A DNA stretch of 64,000 bases from Stomoxys calcitrans (GCF_963082655.1 NC_081554.1:96602245-96666244); one strand, 5' to 3'. Shown: positions 23,046-35,040, counted from the first letter of the stretch. Numbers and translations are program-made. Notes: generated by a model not told the origin, from the sequence alone.

Positions 23046-23283
23046 TTGGGTTGCCCAAAAAGTAATTGCGAATTTTTCATATAGTCGACGTTGACAAATT
23101 TTTTCAACGGCTTGTGACTCTGTAATTGCATTCTTTCTTCCGTCAGTTATCAGCTGTTACTTTTAGCTTGCTTTACAAGAAAAGTGTAAAAAAAGTATAT
23201 TTGATTAAAGTTCATTCTAAGTTTTATTAAAAATGCATTTACTTTCTTTTAAAAAATCCGCAATTACTTTTCGGGCAACCCAA
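23046..23283. mobile_element. 238-bp mariner-type MITE
   Basis: Terminal inverted repeats of about 31 bp: left begins TTGGGTTGCCCAAAAAGTAA; right is the inverse with small differences. The left flank is TA; the right flank is TT, a mutated TA. The internal sequence is AT-rich without coding potential. The ends match a MITE family I recall from many Diptera. Confidence 0.9.
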
Positions 23284-23387
23284 TTTGTTTACAAGTTCAA
23301 AAAATTTAGTACGGCTTCTTACAAAAGTTGACATTTTTTAATTAAAAATCAGCAAATTTATTTTTCTGAGTGTTGTATAGGGAGATA

Positions 23388-24024
23388 GGGCGCACCGGTA
23401 GCCGAGTTGGTAGCGTTCTTGGATTACCAGGTAGGGGTCGTGTGTTCGATTCCTGCCAGTGGTATAACAATGAACATAAGTCACTATGTCAAATTTAAGC
23501 GAAATCGGATTATAAATGTGCCTTCTATGGGCCCAAGACCTTAAATCGAGAGATCGGTCTATATGGCAGTTATATCCAAATATGAACCGATCTGTGCCAT
23601 ATTGAAGACGGATGTCGAGTGGCGTAGCACAACTCACAGTCCCAAATTTCAGCAAAATCGGATAATAAATGTGGCCCTAAATCGGCGGTTCGGTCTATAT
23701 GGGGCCTATATCAAGATATAGTCCTATAAAGCTCATCTTCGAACTTGATCTGCTTATGGGCAAAAAAAGGATCTGTGTAAAGTTTCAGCTCAATATCTCT
23801 ATTTCTAAAGACTGTAACGTGATTTCAACAGACAGACGGACGGACATGGCTAGATCTTCTTAGATTTTTACCCTGATCAAGAATATATATACTTCAAAGG
23901 GTCGGAAATGGATATTTCAATCTGTTGCAAACGGAATGACAAAATGAATATACCCCCATCCTTCGGTGGTGAGTATAAAAATTGTCTAAGTGAGTCTATA
24001 ATGGACTGCCACTCTTACCTAACC
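23388..24024 (+). mobile_element. Short SINE (family 2) split by a DINE
   Basis: The tRNA-like head 23388-23465 has an A box (TAGCCGAGTTGG) and a B box (TGTTCGATTCC). The tail 'gtctaagtgagtctataatg ... cttacctaacct' resumes at about 23982-24024. The flanks TAGGGAGATA (23378) and TAGAGAGATA (24025) look like a 10-bp target duplication with one mismatch. The intact copy is at 39044-39169. Confidence 0.8.
23466..23981 (-). mobile_element. DINE-1-like element, subfamily B, truncated
   Basis: In reverse orientation it carries two or three core units ('atatggcagttatatccaaa') and the complete 5' block (GACAGACGGACGGACATGGC, 'gatcaagaatatatatactt', ending 'ccatccttcggtggtgagta'). The 3' terminal block with CGGCCGAA and the 'acttgtt' end is missing. 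It is nested in SINE family 2. Confidence 0.85.
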
Positions 24025-24035
24025 TAGAGAGATAC

Positions 24036-24410
24036 ACCAATCATGCCATTCATTTTGTTACATCTCGAAAACTTGATCTGCGACCCCATAAAGAACTAAT
24101 ATATCTGACAGTCTTGACATTCTAAGTCGACATAGCCATGACCGTCCGTCATTCCAAAATATCGTATATATCTATTTGTTGGTCGGTATAAACATCTAAG
24201 GCAACTTTGTCTTTCCATTAGTTTAACCTTTCAAAATTAAACAATCGTTTCGAAATTTGGTACCGATACATTTTGATGTGCCATATAAGTATTTACTTGT
24301 CTTATCATTTTGTGATAACACGAAATATTTTGCGTCGAGCTCGAACAAATAAAATATCTGCTTGAAATTTCGCACAGATACTTTTTGAGATATAGGGTTC
24401 GGATAGGTTG
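24036..24410 (+). mobile_element. Decayed DINE-1-like 5' fragment
   Basis: It has diverged 'cattcattttgttac', 'gcgaccccataaag', 'gtcgacatagccatgaccgt' and 'ttgaaatttcgcacagata' phrases in the right order. No end block is seen. Confidence 0.5.
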
Positions 24411-25084
24411 TGTTGTAGTGGTAATATTATATTGACGCCAAACCAAAGGCTCTGGTGGAAATTCCACCAACGACCCAATAATAATGCGAAGTCGCTACCT
24501 AATCAGCTACCGGCTGGCTGAAGTACGAATTCGTACATATATATATGTCCTTTATTTCCAATTGGAGTACATTAAATATACTACAGTTAAATATGACCAA
24601 TAGTAAAATGTCCAATAGCAAATGTTGATGAATTCATAACTAAACTGAACAAATTTTTGGTCCTAATTTTAAGTATTCGAGCCAAAGTTAAGCAAACCTA
24701 ATTTAAAGATGATTAATTTTTCAACCTTTCAAGAAAGCATTACTTTTGATGAGAGATATTTTCCTTGATTTTAAGGATTTTTTTGAAATGGTATGTTAAT
24801 ATATCCTTAACTTTGCTTCTTGTCGTTAAAAACAAAAACCAAGAATGAAGGTCAAAATACCTTTGAAAGTAAAGAATTTGACTTTGTAACAAGACAACAG
24901 TGTTCCTTAGTTTAAGACTCAAAAAAGCCTTACAAATAGGAGCGTCTTTAAATGCTTAGTTTTTGTAGGTTAAGATGCAAAGTTTAAAAAAAGAATTTTT
25001 CAAAAAAATAATAACTGGACAGTGAAGTCAAATACAGAAATTTCCAGGTTGGGATTTCTTTTGAAGGTGGAATAAATGGAAATT

Positions 25085-25740
25085 TATTTTAATATACGTA
25101 ACGATCTTCCGATTTGGATACAGACCCCATATGTGTAAGGGTATAATGGCTGTCTGAAATCAGACTCTTTTAGATAATGTTTGCCTATTGTGACACCACA
25201 ATATCGACAGACCAGAGCATTTGCAGGGATTTGAACACACTACACCCGTACCGGAAATCCGAGCTCGTTACCAAGTCAGCGCTTCTTACCCCATATAAAC
25301 ATATTAACCCATTACCAAATATGATGTCTCGAGGAAAATGCACGCGATTTTTTCAACGAATTTCAATCAAAGTTGATAACATGGTTTAAAGTCGTTTTCC
25401 CATTTTTTTTTTCAAATAGTTTAAGATAAAAAGACATTATCCAGTGTTTCGATTTGGCTTCTTGAGCCACTAGAAGCTTCAAAGAATTTCAGTTAAATTT
25501 GTAACCATGTCATACTTCTCCCCTTCCCTAATCTTTTCCGAAGAGTTTAATTAGATCCATTAATAGATATGGTGCCGTATAAAGCAATGTTCCGCTCTGG
25601 CTTCTTGAGTCCCTTGAAGCCTAAATATTTTCCCTTTTTGGCGACTTCCTGACCCTCTAGAAGCTTCATCAAATCATCGGTTTGCTTTTTTCTAAATTTT
25701 AAAGTGTTTCTCTGATTTGTTATGCCTTAATACCCAGAAG
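25085..25740 (+). repeat. Strongly decayed DINE-like sequence
   Basis: Isolated phrases such as 'ttggcttcttgagccactag' (25450) and 'cttcttgagtcccttgaagc' (25600) recall the core monomer. The rest is too diverged to align by eye. A tRNA-like piece may interrupt it at 25180-25290. Confidence 0.4.
25180..25290 (-). repeat. Possible tRNA-derived fragment
   Basis: On the - strand there is an A-box-like TGACTTGGTAACGAG and a B-box-like GTGTTCAAATCCC about 35 bases apart, the spacing of a tRNA-like head. A clean cloverleaf was not found, so it is not a functional tRNA. It may be a third SINE family or coincidence. Confidence 0.3.
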
Positions 25741-25958
25741 TTCCCAATTGTGATTCCTCAGGACCTTAGTAGTTACTAGGGTGTACATTTATATGTATTT
25801 TTGGATTATTCGATTAATCGTTTATTTGACAATTCTGGTTCTCTTTCTCTCTTCCCAATCGAATGAAACTTTGCCCAAGTTGAGCCCTAATGATCGAAAA
25901 ATGCAGACAAATGACACAATTCATTCGATTTTAAGCTTTTTTTTGACATAAAAACGGT

Positions 25959-26384
25959 CAATCGATAACCGATCTAAATCATTCGATTATATGTTTATTT
26001 GAAAATATCTCATTTCACGAAAATCGAATAACAATTAATCGAGCGTATACCCCTAGTACATACCAACTTTACGGCACTGGGATAGTGCTTTAAAATAATT
26101 GCATGGATCCCTTCAATGCTAGCTTCGTCTAGAATCATCTTGGGCTCGTTTCCCCTTTTCCCGTGAGACAATCGATAACCGATCTAAATTATTCGATTAT
26201 TTGTTGTTTTTTTTTTTTTTTTTGAAAATATCTCGTTTCACGAATAATCGAAAAACGATTAATCCAGCGTACACTCTAGTACTTACAAACTTTACAACAC
26301 TGGGATAGTGCTACAAAATAATTAGATGGATCCCTTCAATGCTTACTTCGTCTAGAATCCTCTGGGGTTCGTTTTCCCGTGAGA
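25959..26384 (+). repeat. Tandem duplication, two units of 210 bp
   Basis: Unit 1 starts at 25959 and unit 2 at 26169, both with 'caatcgataaccgatctaaa'. The middle blocks ('gatcccttcaatgct', 'ttcgtctagaatc') repeat in the same order. Unit 2 has an expanded T tract at 26208-26223. The units are visibly diverged. No ORF runs through them. Confidence 0.9.
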
Positions 26385-26508
26385 GTATTAAAAATCTGTA
26401 ACTCACTCGGATAGCTCAGCAGAAGTTTTCTCGCTAAGCATTGATTCAATTCTTGTGTTCTAGAACCATATTCAGTGCACCAGGACAATTGGTGTAATGG
26501 GTTTCTAC

Positions 26509-26870
26509 ACTCATAGAAAGAAGTCAGCTTATAATAGCAAACACTATCCGCTGGCTATTAGAGTTTTGCTGTTATTTTAGCAATATTTCTGGTATCATAG
26601 CAAAATGTTTGCAATTTGAGAACAGCAGGCATACTGTTGAAAAGTTAGCTGTTTGCCAAAAATTCTACTTCATTTATGATTGGCTTGTTAGGACTTCTGA
26701 TAGGTACCATACTAATGATTCTGTGGACAATATAGGTATCTCGAAAATAAAAATTTTACAAGCGTGCAAAAAAAACACTTCTAACGGCATACAAAACTTT
26801 TGGTTTAAAAAATTTTGCAAATGTTAATGCAAAGATAACGTCACTATCCATGTTTTAACATTTGATTACA
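26509..26870 (+). mobile_element. CAG-rich MITE fragment
   Basis: It begins with CACTCATAGAAAGAAGTCAG, the family terminus, followed by 'agcaaacactatccgctgg' and 'cagcaggcatactgttgaaa'. The opposite end is not clear. Confidence 0.55.
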
Positions 26871-27099
26871 TTTATGAACAAAAAGTGTATTATGATCTTT
26901 TATGCGTTCTTTCGCACTTTTCGAAAAAAAAAATTATTTTCGAGATACTTGTGTTGTTGTCATATGTTGTTTTGTCAAATGTCCGCAGAACTTTTAAAGA
27001 AATAGGTAGTTTTCTTTCGATTTCCAAAGAATCGATCAATTTTTTCCTTTTGGGCCTTATGTTGCAATTAAGCTGAACGTACACACTGTTGGAGTGAAA

Positions 27100-29685
27100 T
27101 CGTCGCCTTAAGAAGCAATTTCTATTCATCCTTTCGATCATTCCTTGACACTTTGTTGTTGTACTTCGTATTCATAAATATAGATCAGAGTTTGATTTCT
27201 TGCAAATATTTAACAAAAAGTCCTGCCATAGATCGAAAACAACAAAACATTGTACATTTACCTCCCTTTGCTACCCTAAATACAGCAACATGGCTGACTG
27301 AATGACTGGTTGGATGTTGCACGGGGAAGAACAACCACGATATTGTGGCACGACATGCAAAACAACAGCAACAACCAATATGATATGTAATCAGGCCAGA
27401 GGAATACCAGCAAGAAAAGTTAGTCCGTCGTAATATTTTCCATACAGACTTGTGTTTATTTCTTTCTGTATGTATATAAATACATTTGTATGTATGAATG
27501 TGGTGGTTAGGTATGTATGTGCTGGCGGCACCAAGGGCCCAGATCCAAACAAGTGCAACAACCATTTTGTACGACATCCACAATTTTCTCCGATGTTGCA
27601 GAAAATGGCAAACTTGTAGATCGTGTTGTAGCTGTTATTGTTTGCTGTTGCTTCAGCCATCGTAAATTCTGTGGTCGTCGCTGAGTCTTCCCCAACATTT
27701 GTGGCAAATAGTTGGAGGGGAAAAGTACAAGGAGCCGGTGGTAGTATGCCATCGCGGCCAAAACCAGTCTTTTGCAATAATTACTACTGCCAGTGCCAGT
27801 GAATTTTCCTTTTCTTCGTCTTCTTGTGCTTTTTTCCACCTCGCCACCGATGGAGTAGGCCAAGTTAAGGGTGTATCTTTGGTGTATTTTCGACGTCACC
27901 ATTGTCTTTGTTTCGTTTTCTTCAAACGCAGTGCCTGCGTGTGTTGTGTTTCCGCAAATTCATAAGCGTTTAAAGCAGAACTTTAATTTAAGCAATAGCC
28001 ACCGCAGAATCAGAAGAAATCTTTAAATTCCACTAAACTGCGCTTCAAAGCACAACTAAATTGCTACGCCGCCACACACACAGCAGGGCCGAATGAAACT
28101 GGCATGAATTCGAACATTGGCCAAGAGAACAACAACTACAAAGCTGCTGCCACCACCAACACTATCACCTTCCGATTGGAAGAAGGTGGGGCAGAACAGT
28201 CGCTACGAAATATGTCAGAGAAAATTGTGATTCAGTCAGAGAGCGAGAGAGCAAAATTTTATCGAATTGTCGAAAAAGGCGCATGCCCCATTTGAACGAC
28301 GATTGGTCGACGAAGACGCCATTTACAAAACTTCAACCAAAGTGCACAAGCACCCACACGCACACACTTAGTATATTTACAAGCCAGTCACTCTCGCAAT
28401 GTATTAAGGATCCCCACATAAGTCTCTTATGCACGGAGAGAGTTATTGGCAGATTTCTCTGTGGTGCAAGTGCATAGCGACGGCCATCCAAACAAAACAA
28501 ATGCATTTGTGTTTAAACGGGACAACACTAGAATAACCATGAAACAACAACAACACTTGCTAGTGAATAATTCAAATAAAACCGTCTCCCTGCCTACACC
28601 ACTTCCCGGGGGCAAAAACTACGCGAAACCAGCAAAACTGGTTGTTATTACCATGGGTGAAACAGATATATTAACCCGGACCACATACACTGGCAACAAG
28701 AAAGAGTAAGCAATAACAATGTTCGAAAAAAGGTGGTAACCCACCACTAACAACTCTCGCTCTCTAGCCGTCTCTCACACACATGTGTATCTGCGTGTGT
28801 TTATCTTTCCAACTGATTTGTCGTTTTCGTCTACCCAGGGGAAAGACGAAACAGCACAACAAGAACAAGCAACCACAGCAGCAGGGCAGCGCGCATCGAT
28901 ATGCCTGACGACTGCTACACCACCACCAATCTGTGTGGATACACACCGCACATTGTGCCAGGCCGGTTTAGTTGAACGTGAGACTTTGCTGCGCGCTAAC
29001 GTTACTCAGAGTCAGTGCTGGCCTATAGCCTGTAGAACGCTAAAATTCGGAAATAATTCGTCAGTGCGACACACACATACGCCCCAAACGAGCCCTGCGC
29101 TAAAGTTTAACCGTCAAAACATCCGCAAAACGCGCGTTTCACTGCACACCGCCACCAACTACATTCCCATGTGGATTCACACTAAAAGAAAGAAAACACC
29201 AACAAAAAATTTAAGAATTTTCATTTATGTTCTGTTCCGTTGATGTGGTTTTATGTGGCAGGTATGCAAAGTGACAGCTGTCAAAAGTTTGGTGAAAAAT
29301 TAATGCAAACAAAATAAAGAAAACAAATCGCACCAAAACGTGTAAAAATAATTTAAAAATAAACAAAAAAATCTAAGTAAATCATTTCCCCCTCCCTTTA
29401 AAACACAACTATTGTGAGTGCCTTAGAAAAAAAAAACAAAAATTATTCACCAAAAATTGAGTTCAATAAGAAAAGAAAAAAATAAACAACACAATTGCTC
29501 AAAAATTCGATTAAATCTCAAATATTAGTGAAACTAGAAAATTTATAAGCAAGTTTAAACAAACATTGTCAAAAAAAAAAATAATCAATTGCTGGAAAAA
29601 AGAAATCAGCACCGCCAGAACCTTCATAAATAGTGGGAAAAATTCCTAATTTTCATTTTGAAAACGCTCGTCTTAAACATAATAT
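27100..29685 (+). promoter_or_regulatory. Putative upstream and 5' UTR region of a gene at 29.7 kb
   Basis: This is almost the only 2.5-kb stretch without any repeat family of the window. It is richer in GC and CA/ACA than its surroundings, then becomes A-rich and G-poor from 29290 to 29685, as dipteran 5' UTRs often are. TCAGT initiator-like motifs occur at 29012 and 29061, with no clear TATA box. Frames at 28104-28295, 28446-28709 and 28785-29243 (63, 87 and 152 codons, +) have no recognised domain and could be uORFs or chance. Confidence 0.35.
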
Positions 29686-29818
29686 ATGGTAATGGCAGAG
29701 ATTGGTGGCCATTTGGCTCACCAGCTTCCCTTGCACAATCACAATCAAACTGGATTACAACCGTCGCTGGTGATGAACCATCACCTGGACTTGGATTGTC
29801 ATGGACATGATGTGATAA
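29686..29818 (+). CDS. Putative first coding exon, unidentified gene
   Basis: ATG at 29686 (weak context) and an in-frame ATG at 29692 (G at -3 and +4, the better start) open MAEIGGHLAHQLPLHNHNQT and a further His/Leu/Asp-rich run, up to a consensus donor (TAA|GTAAGT) at 29819, leaving phase 1. The A-rich leader and donor make an exon plausible. His/Gln/Asn-rich N-termini are common in fly transcription factors, but the gene is not recognised and the next exon was not found in the following 34 kb. Confidence 0.45.
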
Positions 29819-30584
29819 GTAAGTACAAATTTCCTCTCTATTTCTACGCTTATTGGACTCTACCTCATTTCAAATTTTTTGGCCAACGATCGATTTCAAA
29901 ATAAATGTTTAGCCGGCGGCATATTTTTTAATTCATTACATAACAGCGGCATTGAATCACAACTGCAATGTCTAAAAACCCTAAGGCCTTCTTCTGTCAC
30001 AATGACAGCTACGACAGCTGACATAAATTGTCTTACCGTTGACCCTACCCAAATCGGAGGGACAATTACAATAAAAGTAAATACACGCATGTGACTAGAA
30101 ACTTTAATTTCAGCTAGCTCCATCTGTTGAACAAATCTCAGCGAAAGTGTTCTGTTTTAAATACAGACGACATGCTAATTCGTTACAGTACGAGTATAAT
30201 CGCTTATTAAAAATGGAAATCGTTAACATTTTCTTCAAAGAGAATAGTTAATTTCTTTAATTTTCAATTATTTTGGGAATGAATTCCACCTATTCTATCT
30301 TTCCGGTCCTGCTTTTTCTACCCGCCAATTTTGTAACTCGCAAAAACCCTTTCCGCAGAGCAATGCGATGCTTTCGATTTTAACAGAACATTTCAATTTT
30401 ATCAGAACATTTTGCTAAAACAGCAGCAATATCTTCTTTTTAGCAGACACAAGTTGTTTTAATTGTGCTTCTGCTATTTGGAGTAAAGAAATTCATTGAG
30501 TGTAAGGTGTTCCATAAACCCATTTTCCTAAGCCGGTGTAAAATTTTAAACTTTTTGAAACTCAGCAAGTCATTTTGTCAATGT
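29819..30584. other. Possible start of intron 1
   Basis: This is AT-rich non-coding sequence after the donor at 29819. Around 30370-30460 short CAG-rich MITE-like phrases occur ('gctaaaacagcagcaatat'). Confidence 0.3.
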
Positions 30585-30780
30585 TCGCAAGCTCAGAGGT
30601 TAGCATGTACGCCTATGACGCTGAACACCTGGGTTCGAATCCTGGCGAGACCATCGGACTCGGCTATAAAAAGGAGGCCCCTTATCATTGAGCTTAAAAT
30701 TGAATCGGACTGCTCTCATTGATATGTGAGAAGTTTGCCTCTGTTCCTTAGTGGAATGTTATGGGCAAAATTTGCATTTA
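30585..30780 (+). mobile_element. tRNA-derived SINE (family 1) with internal deletion
   Basis: The head contains 'cagaggttagcatgtacgcc' and a perfect B box GGTTCGAATCC. After 'ggcgagaccatc' the sequence jumps to 'ggactcggctataaaaagga', dropping about 120 bases of body. The tail to 'gggcaaaatttgcattt' is complete. Confidence 0.85.
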
Positions 30781-30890
30781 GCATTGAGAAACTGAACTGA
30801 GACAACATCAAATTTGTTATCTCTTACAATACACTTTTAATGAAATTTTCTCTAAGACAAAATATAAATGAAGTGTTCCTCAAAGTTAAG

Positions 30891-31297
30891 CTGGCAAACT
30901 ATCGATAATCGCAACAATCGATATTTTCGATAGTTATAATAATAAATATCGATAGTATCGATATTATCGTTAATTTCCCATCAACTATATATCAAATGAA
31001 AATGAGAAGTAAAAATCAGTAGATCGATTAATTTAGAAACAATATCAATGCACAGACCAAATAAAATCAAGATTAATAAAGTCAGTCAAATCATTGTACA
31101 AAATGTTAGCCCAATCGAATGAAAATTGCGCCATCTATAGTCGCAATATATTTTCAATGGTTCATTCATTGTCGGATTGCTTTTTTTTGTTCAATTTTGC
31201 AAAAAATGTAACTTTTGCGATAGTAACCATCGGAAAAATATCAATCGATATTCAGTCAAAAAATTAAATATCGATAGTGCCATCGATATTTTGCCAG
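30891..31297. mobile_element. Candidate MITE with TATCGATA-rich ends
   Basis: The left end CTGGCAAACTATCGAT and right end (inverse CTGGCAAAATATCGAT) match at 15 of 16 bases. Perfect TATCGATA sites occur at 30900, 30947, 30956 and 31269, plus several CGATA cores. TATCGATA is the Drosophila DREF site, and CGATA is bound by BEAF-32. The interior is AT-rich and non-coding. No clear target duplication was seen, so the superfamily is open. Confidence 0.55.
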
Positions 31298-31299
31298 AT

Positions 31300-31844
31300 C
31301 AACCTCAAAGCCAAATCAAAATGCAAATTTCTCTTATTAAATTTTCTCAATTGATTTTTCTCAAGGGGCAATGATAAATTTTCTTGAAACCAATTTTTAA
31401 TAAAATTGTCTGAAAAGACACAATTTCAATAGAATTTTCTTTAAAGGCTATATCTAAAAAAATTCTAAAATCTAAAAACTTTTGACAAATTTTTGTATAT
31501 TAGTAAATGACGTTTTTATGGACTTGTGGTTTTCAATCTGGCCACACTGTTTACATAGTAAGTCTTTTTTTGACAGCTTCATTTGATTTATGCTCAAATT
31601 TGGTTTGCCATTTTATAAATGATACAAAAAGTGGCCACAAATTTATTGCAAATTAATATCGGCTTTGTTCATCTCATGTTCTCCGCACACATCATAAAAT
31701 TACTACTTTTTTGCCCCTTTAATAGTATATATATACTATACTAGCGCCATTTGCGAAGTTGGTTGCAAAGATGAGTTGTTATTACCAAACGACCCTATAG
31801 TTGTGTAGTTTTCAATCTAGCCGTAATTTTCTCTCAGTTTGTTT
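31300..31844. other. AT-rich stretch, nothing recognised
   Basis: There are A/T tracts and a few motif repeats ('aaattttctctaaag'). No coding or repeat family is identified. Confidence 0.4.
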
Positions 31845-32975
31845 TACGAATGAAACTTATTATCGTGACATACGGCACACTATACATTCCGTTTGTAACA
31901 CCTCAAATATTGATCTTCGACGGCATAAAGTGCATATTATTATTCACCGTTTGCCATCCTAGCTATGTCCGTCCTTACGTCTGTGGAAATAGCAGTCGAA
32001 GGAATAAATGTATCCGCTTGAAAATTTCGAAATTTCCGATTTGCTGAAATTGCACAGAATGTTCTGTTTAGACATCCGAAAACTGTGCCAAGGACTGTCG
32101 AAATCGGAATATAACCTCACATAGCTGCCATATAAACGGATTTCCTAGAAAGCTGCAATTGCATTCCGATCTGGCTGAAATTTCGCACGCAGTATTTTTT
32201 ACGACCTCTTGCAGGTGTCCCTAGTATGGTCCAAATCGGTCTATAACCTGATACACGTCTCATATAAACCTATCTCCTAATTACTGTTTTACGTCCCCTA
32301 GAAGCTTCACAGTTTTCATCCGATTGTCTTCAAACTGGGCACAAGCCTTTTCTTGGGCCTAGAGACGAAGCCCATTGAAATTAGAAAAACAATTGGATAT
32401 AGCTGCCACATATATGTTCGTCCGATTTGAACTAAAATTGCAATTATATCGTCATTTGAAAACCGATTATCATGAGAGATTTGCATGAGATTTTCTTACA
32501 AGTCTCGACCTTATTGGCGAATTTCATAAATCGGTTCATCGGTTCAGATTTAGATATAGCTCCCATATATATGTTCGTCCGTTTTGAACTAGTAGCAATA
32601 ATTTGGTCATTTGCCTATTCACACGAAAATTGGCACAAACAATTCTTTTATGATTCCGGTATTGCTATTGAGTAATTTGTTAACCGATCTTACAAAATTT
32701 GGAACGAAGGTTTATCTTATAACTCTTCTGATGATTGATGAATTTCCTAGAAATTTGTTCAGTTTTAGATATAGCTCCCTTATATATGGATCTTCCGATT
32801 TTCACTTTTAATGCCTTTCCTAACGCATTGCTCCTACAATATGTATGGATTTTGATCGAAATCCTTCATATCAAATATCAGCAAATTTTAAATTCGACGG
32901 CCTAGCCTGCATATCAAATGTGGTGTAGGGTACCAAAAGGTCGGCCACGGCCGCCTTTAGCCCGTCCTTCCTTTT
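31845..32975 (+). mobile_element. Diverged DINE-like element, subfamily C
   Basis: It keeps 'acattccgtttgtaacacct', 'ggcataaagtgcatattatt', 'atcctagctatgtccgtcc' and core phrases 'atagctgccatataaac'. The 3' end differs from the others ('gtgtagggtacca', 'ggccacggccgcctttagcc'). The length and order are right, but it is older than subfamilies A and B. Confidence 0.6.
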
Positions 32976-33249
32976 TTTTGTTTTTTAATATTTGATTATT
33001 TCGTATGTTTGTTAATGTTGCCAACTTTTAAGTTCACAAGCTAGCTAATCCGCTAGGCTGGTAGATAAAACAACCCTAATGTTTCTGTTAATCCTATCAG
33101 CCACCGAACTTTTAATGAAAAAAAAAACTTTTCTTACTGTTATATTTGGCCATTTAGCGCAGAAAAGTGAAATTAAGTACTTATGACACAAAATCCTACC
33201 TGTATACCAAAGTGGTGGGCCTATCGCCATTAAGCATCAAAAAGGCGAT

Positions 33250-33895
33250 TAACAATAAAAAAATGTGCTAGGTTCGGTCGGGCCGGATCGTGGGAAACCA
33301 CGACCATGGAGTGTACTTTAAATTTACACAAACGAAATTAGTTGAAGAGCTCATGTGTACTTTACATACAAAATCTCTGCCAATAAAAGAATAATCAGGA
33401 GATCGCTTGATATAGGTGCTATATCCGGTTATAGACCAATTTGGACCAAGGATGTTGGAAGTCATAACAGAATACTACGTGCACTATTTCAGACATAACG
33501 GATAACAATTGCGGTTTCCTGGGTTTTTTGCTGTCATATCGGTTTATGTGGGAACTTTGTCAGGATAAAGACCGATCTGGAACGTACTTGGCTGGGTTAT
33601 TGGAAGTTGCAAAAGAACACTACGTGTAAAATTTCAGCCATGTCGAAAAACAATTGCGACTTCCAACTGCTCAAGATATCGAATCGGGCTTCATATGGAT
33701 TCTGATATTTCGTATCCAAATCTGAACCGATGTGGTCCATTTGCAATCCCTAACAAACTAAATCAACATAGAGTATCGGTACAAAATTTACATTTATTCT
33801 TTTGCCGCTGTCATGATTTCGGTCATGGATATGAACTTTACTTTCGTAATTTTAGACATACGTCGGAGTTGACATAAAGGGTGGTGCACCTAGCG
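33250..33895 (-). mobile_element. Diverged DINE-like element, reverse
   Basis: It starts with 'gctaggttcggtcgggccgg', the inverse of the usual 3' palindrome, and contains core-like phrases ('ggttatagaccaatttggac', 'ttgcgacttccaact'). The 5' block is not recognisable. Confidence 0.5.
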
Positions 33896-34470
33896 GTCGT
33901 ACAACTTTTCGTGGGCCACCCTATAAAAGTCATTACAAGGCTTCCATTTAGTGGCATCTCTGCACTCATAAAAAAAGTCTGCTGAAAATAGGAAACACTG
34001 TCTGCTGACTCTTAAATTTGCAGCTATTACAGCAGTAGTTCTGCTGTTATAGCTAAATGTTTGCAATTTCATAACAACAGGCTGGCTGCTGAAAAGTCTG
34101 TTGTTTGCTGCTTATTTAAGGTGAGGTTCTTAGAAGGAGAGCAAACTAAAATAAAATGATAGAGAAGATTTTAATTTTTGGAAAGCTTATGATAAGAAAT
34201 ACATACAATATAAATGCCTAAAATAATCAAAAAACACGACCAGCAGTAACAGGTATCATAAAACGAATTCAACACAGTTCAGCACTAATACGTCTTTGAT
34301 ATTTTAGCAGATTTTCGTGTTCAAAACAATAGCTTTTGCTAGTTGAAATAGCAGATATTTGCTGTTTGTGGAATATTACTGTAAAGAAGCTACCTGATCC
34401 ATCCATTGGTATACATTTCGAAATGTGACTGAGCTCGTTTGCATTTTCGTTATTGCTCTACCAATGTGTA

Positions 34471-34936
34471 CACCCAGAAAAATTAGTGTGCTGATATCAG
34501 CAAACACTGTCGGCTGATAATACATTAAAAATTGTTAACTTTTGAGAAATCCATTCAAAATTTTTTAACTTTTGAAAAACTATTAAAGCATTTGCAATAT
34601 ATTAATAAAAAAATTGCCAAATTTTGACGTTAATGTATTGTTTAAGAGCATAAATATAAAAAATAGTATTAGTTATTTTGTCTGCTGTTATTCAAATTCG
34701 ATGAAAAATTTGCAAATTGTTGAAAACTGCAAAAAAATAACTTTATATGCATGTTAAATTAAAAGATAAGATGAGACATACAAATTATTGAGACATTTAT
34801 GAGCTTTTTCTAAATTTTTCAAATTTGAAAACAGCTTGGCGTTTTAGCAACAAATTACTGCTGTAAATTTTTCTGCAGACTTTCTGCTGTTACATCAAAC
34901 ATTTTTGCTGTTTTTACTAACAAATATCTATTAGTG
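34471..34936. mobile_element. 466-bp CAG-rich MITE with TA target duplication
   Basis: It starts CACCCAGAAAAATTAGTG, ends 'caaatatctattagtg', with TA on both sides (34469-34470, 34937-34938). The homologous empty site in the 40743-41371 copy lacks this segment. Inner ends carry 'tgatatcagcaaacactgtc' and 'tttttgctgtttttacta'. TA duplications point to the Tc1/mariner group. Confidence 0.8.
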
Positions 34937-35040
34937 TACATGACTGGCATCTAAAATTAAAGAAAAAAGATTGTGGAAAGTATACATTCAGTGGTGATTA
35001 TAAACATCCACTGAGATACACATTTCCATTTGTATTTCAT

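Noticed and set aside
24470..24535. Second tRNA-like piece on the - strand
   Set aside because: An A-box-like GTAGCTGATTAGGTAGC exists, but the B-box region is a GGTGGAAATTCCACC palindrome rather than a B box.
26400..26470. tRNA-like 'ggatagctcagcagaag' piece
   Set aside because: Only the A-box part fits; no B box at the right distance and no stems.
27185..27902. Three overlapping - strand frames of 128-132 codons
   Set aside because: They overlap in all three frames of one strand, a sign of few stop codons by composition. No splice or domain evidence was found. The region fits upstream DNA of the + strand exon better.
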